Shown piece after piece: positions 5,160 to 9,131 of a stretch of DNA of 9,131 bases. Position numbers and translations under genes: made by a program. Origin of the DNA: Bacilli bacterium (GTDB taxonomy: Bacteria > Bacillota_I > Bacilli_A > ML615J-28 > CAG-698). The stretch spans positions 1 to 9,131 of the forward strand of contig JAQUYJ010000032.1 of assembly GCA_028691905.1 (NCBI GenBank), read 5' to 3'. The notes under the pieces are model-generated. The model saw only the letters and a program-made list of their open reading frames with translations. It made no database searches and was not told the DNA's origin. Every line of letters starts with the position of its first letter. The stretch's first letter is position 1.

Positions 5160-6098
5160 ATGTTATTCAATCTCTTTTTAGCTCCTAATACGGGAGGTAT
5201 TATCTTTATTATTATTGCAATATTAGTTGCAATTATCTTTGCTTCTAGTATAAAAATTGTACCGCAAGCCAATACTTGGGTTATTGAAAAATTAGGTCTA
5301 TACCATACTACATGGGGACCCGGAATTCACTTCTTATGGCCTTTCTTTTTTAAAGTTTCGAGAAGAATATCATTGAAAGAACAGGTAGTTGACTATGATC
5401 CCCAACCTGTTATTACAAAGGATAATGTTACAATGCAAATTGATACCGTTATCTTCTATCAAGTAACCGATGCGAAAGCTTTTACCTATGGTGTTGAACG
5501 CCCGACTTTAGCTTTGGAAAAACTGACAGCAACAACCCTGCGTAATATTATCGGTGAAATTGAACTCGATGCAACTCTTACCAGCCGTGATTTAATTAAT
5601 GCAAGAATGCGCACAATCCTTGATGAAGCAACTGACCCCTGGGGAATGAAAGTCAACCGAGTTGAATTGAAAAATATTTTGCCACCAAAAGATATCCGTG
5701 ATGCCATGGAAAAGCAAATGCGTGCCGAACGTGAACGCCGTGAATCCATACTAAGAGCAGAAGGGGAAAAACGCTCCGCTATCTTACAAGCTGAAGGATT
5801 TAAAGAATCACAGATCCTGCAGGCTGAAGGAAACAAACAGGCAGCCATTCTTGAAGCAGAAGGAGAAGCAGAAGCTATTCTTGCTGTACAAAAAGCAAAA
5901 GCGGAAGGAATCAGTTTAATTAAAGCTTCTGGAGCAGACAAAGCTGTTCTAACTATAAAAGCATATGAGGCTCTGATTGATGTATCAAAAGGCCAGGCAA
6001 CAAAATTAATTATTCCTTCTGAAATTCAGGGTATGGCAGGTTTGGCTGCATCTTTACAAGAGGTACTAACTACTGAGAAGGAAAAAAAAGAAAAATAG
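5160..6098 (+). CDS. qmcA: SPFH/band 7 paraslipin (QmcA/stomatin-like) membrane protein
   Basis: This 312-residue protein is close to the usual length of QmcA-type paraslipins. It has one membrane helix (about residues 12-33) followed by the SPFH domain (about 31-190), with the signatures IVPQANTWVIEKLG, WGPGIHFLWPFF, QPVITKDNVTMQIDTVIFYQ, LRNIIGEIELD, WGMKVNRVELKNI and PP at 175-176. A charged helix with four regular ILxAEG units follows (residues 197-235), then AVQKAKAEG, and finally a segment (GQATKLIIPSEIQ) and a lysine-rich end. Proteins of this group assemble into large membrane rings that organise microdomains and help control membrane proteases; NfeD is the usual partner and lies two genes upstream. 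The start is supported by GGAGG at 5149-5153, and the gene is the last of the operon, ending at a good terminator. HflK/HflC-type naming is the alternative, but the NfeD neighbour and AEG repeats favour paraslipin. Confidence 0.92.
   Translation: MLFNLFLAPNTGGIIFIIIAILVAIIFASSIKIVPQANTWVIEKLGLYHTTWGPGIHFLWPFFFKVSRRISLKEQVVDYDPQPVITKDNVTMQIDTVIFYQVTDAKAFTYGVERPTLALEKLTATTLRNIIGEIELDATLTSRDLINARMRTILDEATDPWGMKVNRVELKNILPPKDIRDAMEKQMRAERERRESILRAEGEKRSAILQAEGFKESQILQAEGNKQAAILEAEGEAEAILAVQKAKAEGISLIKASGADKAVLTIKAYEALIDVSKGQATKLIIPSEIQGMAGLAASLQEVLTTEKEKKEK
5748..5909 (+). repeat. Hendecad (11-residue) ILxAEG repeats inside the SPFH protein
   Basis: Four units begin at residues 197, 208, 219 and 230 (ILRAEGEKRSA, ILQAEGFKESQ, ILQAEGNKQAA, ILEAEGEAEA), spaced by exactly 11 residues. 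A degenerate copy (ILAVQKAKAEG) starts at 240. An 11-residue period is expected of long helices packed side by side in an SPFH ring wall. The DNA repeat also explains a long spurious open frame on the opposite strand. Confidence 0.85.
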
Positions 6099-6105
6099 AA
6101 AATAT

Positions 6106-6142
6106 AAAGTAGATAAATCCAATTATCTACTTTTTATTTTTT
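6106..6142 (+). terminator. Intrinsic terminator of the NfeD/SPFH operon
   Basis: AAAGTAGATAA (6106-6116) pairs with TTATCTACTTT (6123-6133) in an 11-bp stem with a 6-base loop, followed by TTATTTTTT. It lies eight bases after the last stop codon of the operon. On the minus strand the stem is followed by a long pyrimidine-rich stretch (inside the end of the SPFH gene), so it may also stop transcripts arriving from the STAND gene. Confidence 0.88.
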
Positions 6143-6323
6143 ACCTATGTATCATTTTATTATAAATTAAACTATTTGAAATAAGTATTAAAATATGTTC
6201 TTGCTTGTGAGTATCTACAGATAAACCAAAGAAGGGAATGACAGTTAATGAGTTGATTGAATACAAATCAAGATAAATGCATGAATAGAATGTTGATTAT
6301 GGGTATAATGCTGTTTGAATTTA

Positions 6324-6375
6324 GATTTCCTCCATAAACAAGTCCCCTGTTTATAACATAAAATAAGGGGAAATC
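6324..6375. other. Nested inverted repeat downstream of the STAND gene
   Basis: An outer stem, GATTTCCTC (6324-6332) with GGGGAAATC (6367-6375), encloses an inner perfect hairpin, ATAAACA (6334-6340) with TGTTTAT (6348-6354). The outer stem has nine pairs if one G:U pair is allowed. An alternative pairing, TCCCCT (6343-6348) with AGGGGA (6366-6371), excludes both others. No T-run follows on either strand, so it is not an ordinary terminator. It lies 35 bases past the STAND stop codon and could be a 3' mRNA structure. The rest of 6143-6409 shows nothing I can call; short frames there lack ribosome sites. Confidence 0.4.
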
Positions 6376-6409
6376 CTCACTGTCTGCTCATAAAATGTAT
6401 ACCAACCAA

Positions 6410-8827
6410 TTAAACCAAGTCTTTGTATGCTGTTTCTTTATTCAACCAATCAATTTCATTTACTTCAAATATGTCTTGTTTGCTTACTTTATTTATTAAC
6501 AGACAAAGATATGAATAAACTTTAATTTCACTAATTGTTTCATTGATTTCAATTATTAATTTCTTTTTTTCCTGCGTCAATTCGCTTTGGTTATATGAAA
6601 ATTCTAAAAACAACTTCGCTATTTTGCCAAATAAAACACCTGCTTTATATCCCGTCATCACTTGTGTATCAATCGCTTTGTTTGCTTCTTCGATGCCTTT
6701 TTCTATTTGATTGAGTCTACCAAATGCAATTGCCCTTGCGGCATATGTTTTACCAATTTCAACAGCAGACTGAATAGCGGTATTTATTTCCAACGACTTT
6801 TCTGAATATGCCAATGCCTGTTCGGGGTCGACCAATGCATAGGATTCGGCTAGATTGGTGTAAATATTTCCCAGTATTTTAATATCCTTGCTTGATTCAT
6901 TCTCTAAAATGTAACTGTAAATTTTAATTGCCTGATCAAACATATAGTTAAAACGATATATATGCGCTTTTACTCTTAATACTTCCATTTTAATTTCTGA
7001 CTCGACCAGTTTGTTTAAATCAAATTGATTGACTAAATTCATTGATTGATTAAAAGAACCTTTTAGAAATAAAATATCCGCATATTTTATTTTAGCCAAA
7101 TAAACTGTTCTTAATTCTATGGCACTCGCACCGAACAACTCATAGTTAGATATCATTTCACTGTATTTTTCCATCGCAATTTCGTAATTTCCCATTAAGT
7201 GAAGTGTTTGAACATATATCATCTCATAACTGGATTTCATTTTTCCATAGATACTGCTATCAAATCCCGTTTCTCTTTTTTGTTCATAAAATATTTTTGC
7301 TTCTTTAATTTTTCCCGTTCTTCGAAGCCATAAAATATTAAAATAATTAAAAATAGGTGAAAAATGCGGATTTGATTTATTTGCCTGATTTATATTTTTT
7401 TCTATACTAATCCAATTTCCTCTATCTATTAACCTGGCAATCATATACACAATCGATTCCGTTTCGACAGAATCCATTGTTCTGTCTTTTTTTCCGTACA
7501 AGTATATCAACTGATTGAAATAATGAATGTAGTTGTTTTGTTCGATTGTGATTTTTTCTGTTAAATAGTTTCTTAAAACAGTGCAAATACCCGAAACATC
7601 TTCATTTAATTTTCCTTCAAATATATGCAGTTTGACACTTGAATCAATTTTTTTATATTCATTTGTTTCTACAAAAATCGATAATTCCAGAAAATCATTC
7701 ATTTGCTGATCTGAGATTGCAATATTTTTTGCTTTGGCCAGATAGCAAACAAAATCATTTTCAAATGAATTTAAATAAGATAAATATAAGATTAGTTCTC
7801 GTTCCTGCAACTCAAGATGACGCAAATACCGATCAATAATTTCCTGTATAGACAGATTATGAAAATCAAAATGTTCACTTTTCACATACAAATCCGCACA
7901 CATATCCAAATAGAGCGGTATTCCGGAAGATAAAGTAGCAATTTGGTTAATAATCTTTTCTTCTTGAATGGGGACTGTTCTTAAAAACATCTTTGAATCT
8001 TCCATACTAAGCTTATCCAGATAATACTGAGTTGTATATTCAGCCAGTTGAGGATATTTATAACTGAAATTGATTTTATCCCGTGAGGCGATTACCAATA
8101 AAACAGATTTCGTTTCAATGAAGAAATCAATAAGCCATCTCAAAGAATCGTCCGAAATACTTTTATCCTTGATACGCTTCAGCATGCTTTCAAAATCGTC
8201 CAAGTAGAATAGTATTTTTCTGTTTGCTTCATTAATTCCATCCGCCAGCATTTTTGGCAGTAATAGGTATATTTCATTCGCCGTCAATTCTTCAATGCTT
8301 TTAAAATCGGCTTCATATTTTTTGTATTTGAGATATTTACCTACTTCTTTCAATCCTTTAAAAAGATTTTTAGCTACCGAATAATACGGAATAAATTCGG
8401 ATGCTCCCATATCGCTTAACATCATCAATGTATCACTGATTCCACTTTTCATCGTTTTCATTTTATCCAGAATGTCTTTCGAACTAAATCCGTTTTTTTG
8501 ATAATACTGAATGATTGCATAATCAAAAAAAGTAAAATCGATGTCTTCAAACTGCTTTCGCATACAAAGCAATATTTTTACCGGCGTATCATATTCATAT
8601 GTGTCAAAACTGATTTGAATAAAGTTTATGATACCTGTTTCTTCTTCCTTATATTTCATTTCTTTCAGAAATCTTGTTTTGCCAATCCCGCCGATCCCAA
8701 AAAAATTCACAATTTTTTTGTACTCTTCTGTATTTTTTAATCTGCTTAATTCTTTTTGAAGAAATATTTTGGGTTCGACACGGTCAGTAAATATCTTATT
8801 GGCTTTTTTAAATTTATTTAAATACAT
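6410..8827 (-). CDS. STAND-type NTPase with C-terminal TPR repeats (NLR-like)
   Basis: This 805-residue protein has, in order, a short leader (residues 1-30, with FTDRVEP and FLQKEL before the P-loop), Walker A GIGGIGKT (44-51), an unusually long insert, Walker B ILFYLDD (205-211), a sensor-like strand LLVIASRDK (243-251), DKLSMEDSKMFL, and the GxP motif SGIPLYLD (301-308). A probable winged-helix segment follows (about 335-410). The remaining C-terminal part, from about residue 480, is alpha-helical with TPR-like pairs (LHLMGNYEIAMEKYSEM; AHIYRFNYMFDQAIKIYSYI; AYALVDPEQALAYSEKSLEI-like helices; AIAFGRLNQIEKGIEEANKA). STAND proteins are ATP switches in which the repeat part senses a signal and the NTPase oligomerises; many bacterial ones act in phage defence or as transcription regulators. 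There is no space for an N-terminal effector and no evident DNA-binding domain. The ATG is supported by AGGGAG (8840-8835) seven bases away, and overlaps the upstream stop codon by one base, so the two genes are coupled. The exact family is not recognised. Confidence 0.88.
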   Translation of the reverse strand: MYLNKFKKANKIFTDRVEPKIFLQKELSRLKNTEEYKKIVNFFGIGGIGKTRFLKEMKYKEEETGIINFIQISFDTYEYDTPVKILLCMRKQFEDIDFTFFDYAIIQYYQKNGFSSKDILDKMKTMKSGISDTLMMLSDMGASEFIPYYSVAKNLFKGLKEVGKYLKYKKYEADFKSIEELTANEIYLLLPKMLADGINEANRKILFYLDDFESMLKRIKDKSISDDSLRWLIDFFIETKSVLLVIASRDKINFSYKYPQLAEYTTQYYLDKLSMEDSKMFLRTVPIQEEKIINQIATLSSGIPLYLDMCADLYVKSEHFDFHNLSIQEIIDRYLRHLELQERELILYLSYLNSFENDFVCYLAKAKNIAISDQQMNDFLELSIFVETNEYKKIDSSVKLHIFEGKLNEDVSGICTVLRNYLTEKITIEQNNYIHYFNQLIYLYGKKDRTMDSVETESIVYMIARLIDRGNWISIEKNINQANKSNPHFSPIFNYFNILWLRRTGKIKEAKIFYEQKRETGFDSSIYGKMKSSYEMIYVQTLHLMGNYEIAMEKYSEMISNYELFGASAIELRTVYLAKIKYADILFLKGSFNQSMNLVNQFDLNKLVESEIKMEVLRVKAHIYRFNYMFDQAIKIYSYILENESSKDIKILGNIYTNLAESYALVDPEQALAYSEKSLEINTAIQSAVEIGKTYAARAIAFGRLNQIEKGIEEANKAIDTQVMTGYKAGVLFGKIAKLFLEFSYNQSELTQEKKKLIIEINETISEIKVYSYLCLLINKVSKQDIFEVNEIDWLNKETAYKDLV

Positions 8828-9131
8828 TAATTTTCTCCCTCTAATACTTTGGTGTGAATTGCCAGTATTTCGTTTTCAGATAGTTTTATATCGGTATGGA
8901 AAGAAAAGAAGTTCTGATAATGGGTCTGCAGTCGGTTTTGATTGTTTTTGAAAACAATAGATCCGTCCATAATTACTTCCTGCTCGGTGTGATGAAGAAT
9001 GATATCTCCTCTTTTCGTTTTTATCGTTGTCTTTTTATTGTTTTCTGTTCCCCATTTAATATTAATAATTACCTTTTTATTAAAATAAAGGTACATTCTT
9101 GATTGATAATAATCGATATCCTCCCAGTATT
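8827..9131 (-). CDS. Unknown gene coupled to the STAND NTPase, C-terminal part only
   Basis: The frame runs to the window edge, so only the last 101 or so residues are seen, beginning in frame with YWEDIDYYQSRMYLYFNKK. The ATG at 9096 is internal and has no ribosome site. The visible part is soluble and probably beta-rich (KVIINIKWG, TTIKTKRGDIILHHTEQ, EVIMDGSIVFKNNQN), with a helix-like end (LSENEILAIHTKVLEGEN). It has no membrane helix and no motif I recognise. Its TAA overlaps the STAND ATG (minus-strand TAATG, 8829-8825), which indicates one operon and probably balanced expression. As the STAND protein lacks a fused effector, this gene is a candidate partner, but the catalytic part, if any, is outside the window. 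Confidence 0.75.
   Translation of the reverse strand, partial: YWEDIDYYQSRMYLYFNKKVIINIKWGTENNKKTTIKTKRGDIILHHTEQEVIMDGSIVFKNNQNRLQTHYQNFFSFHTDIKLSENEILAIHTKVLEGEN
8835..8841 (-). promoter_or_regulatory. Ribosome binding site of the STAND gene, inside the upstream gene
   Basis: GAGGGAG on the minus strand (AGGGAG at 8840-8835) lies seven bases before the STAND ATG at 8827, within the last codons of the upstream gene. Together with the one-base stop/start overlap it supports translational coupling and fixes the start. Confidence 0.75.

Noticed and set aside
5748..5909. Repeat cluster as a possible CRISPR or tandem DNA array
   Set aside because: The periodicity is 33 bases and in frame, encoding a helical protein repeat; there are no spacers.
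5486..5941. A 151-codon minus-strand frame opposite the SPFH gene
   Set aside because: It is antisense to the SPFH domain and AEG repeats and shows Ser/Ala/Arg-rich low-complexity translation; it is produced by the codon pattern of the real gene.
6238..6337. Two tiny plus-strand frames (MTVNELIEYKSR at 6238-6276 and an 18-codon frame at 6281-6337)
   Set aside because: The purine run before the first abuts its ATG with no spacing, the second has no ribosome site, and they cannot be joined into a gene by a single frameshift that I can see.
8827..9096. ATG at 9096 as the start of an 89-residue gene
   Set aside because: The frame continues upstream to the window edge and no ribosome site precedes this ATG, so the gene is treated as partial.

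Overview
The window is strongly AT-rich, has short intergenic gaps, strong AGGAGG-type ribosome binding sites and sigma-A-like promoters (TTGAAT-17-TATAAT), and carries TtcA-like, NfeD and SPFH proteins. Together these point to a low-GC Bacillota bacterium (clostridial or Erysipelotrichia-like). That placement is inference from style and gene families; no species-specific marker is present.

Layout. (1) 1-1492, plus strand: the C-terminal end of a large RHS-repeat protein with a Gly/Ala-rich hydrophobic tip, followed after 14 bases by a small two-helix membrane protein. This is the usual arrangement of a polymorphic toxin and its immunity protein. (2) 1493-1866: a very AT-rich gap containing a long hairpin with a T-run on the minus strand. 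(3) 1867-3654, minus strand: a two-span membrane protein of unknown function, then an intergenic hairpin, then a TtcA-like tRNA 2-thiocytidine enzyme. (4) 3655-3817: a divergent promoter region with one good promoter on each strand. (5) 3818-6098, plus strand: a tight four-gene operon of an unknown 125-residue protein, an NfeD-type membrane/OB-fold protein, a short SPFH protein with no C-terminal helix, and a full-length SPFH (paraslipin/QmcA-type) protein, ended by a good terminator. (6) 6143-6409: an intergenic stretch with a nested inverted repeat. (7) 6410-9131, minus strand: a STAND-type NTPase with TPR repeats, apparently translationally coupled to an upstream gene that runs off the window.

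How the genes fit together. NfeD and SPFH proteins are known partners in membrane-microdomain complexes. The coupled first gene and the mini-SPFH protein are candidate extra components here. The STAND protein starts almost directly at its P-loop and has no room for an N-terminal effector domain. The coupled upstream gene, only about 100 residues of which are visible, is therefore the natural place to look for an effector or partner. The RHS tip and its neighbour, and the STAND pair, are the two conflict or defence-like modules. No CRISPR array, tRNA, rRNA or intact mobile element was seen.
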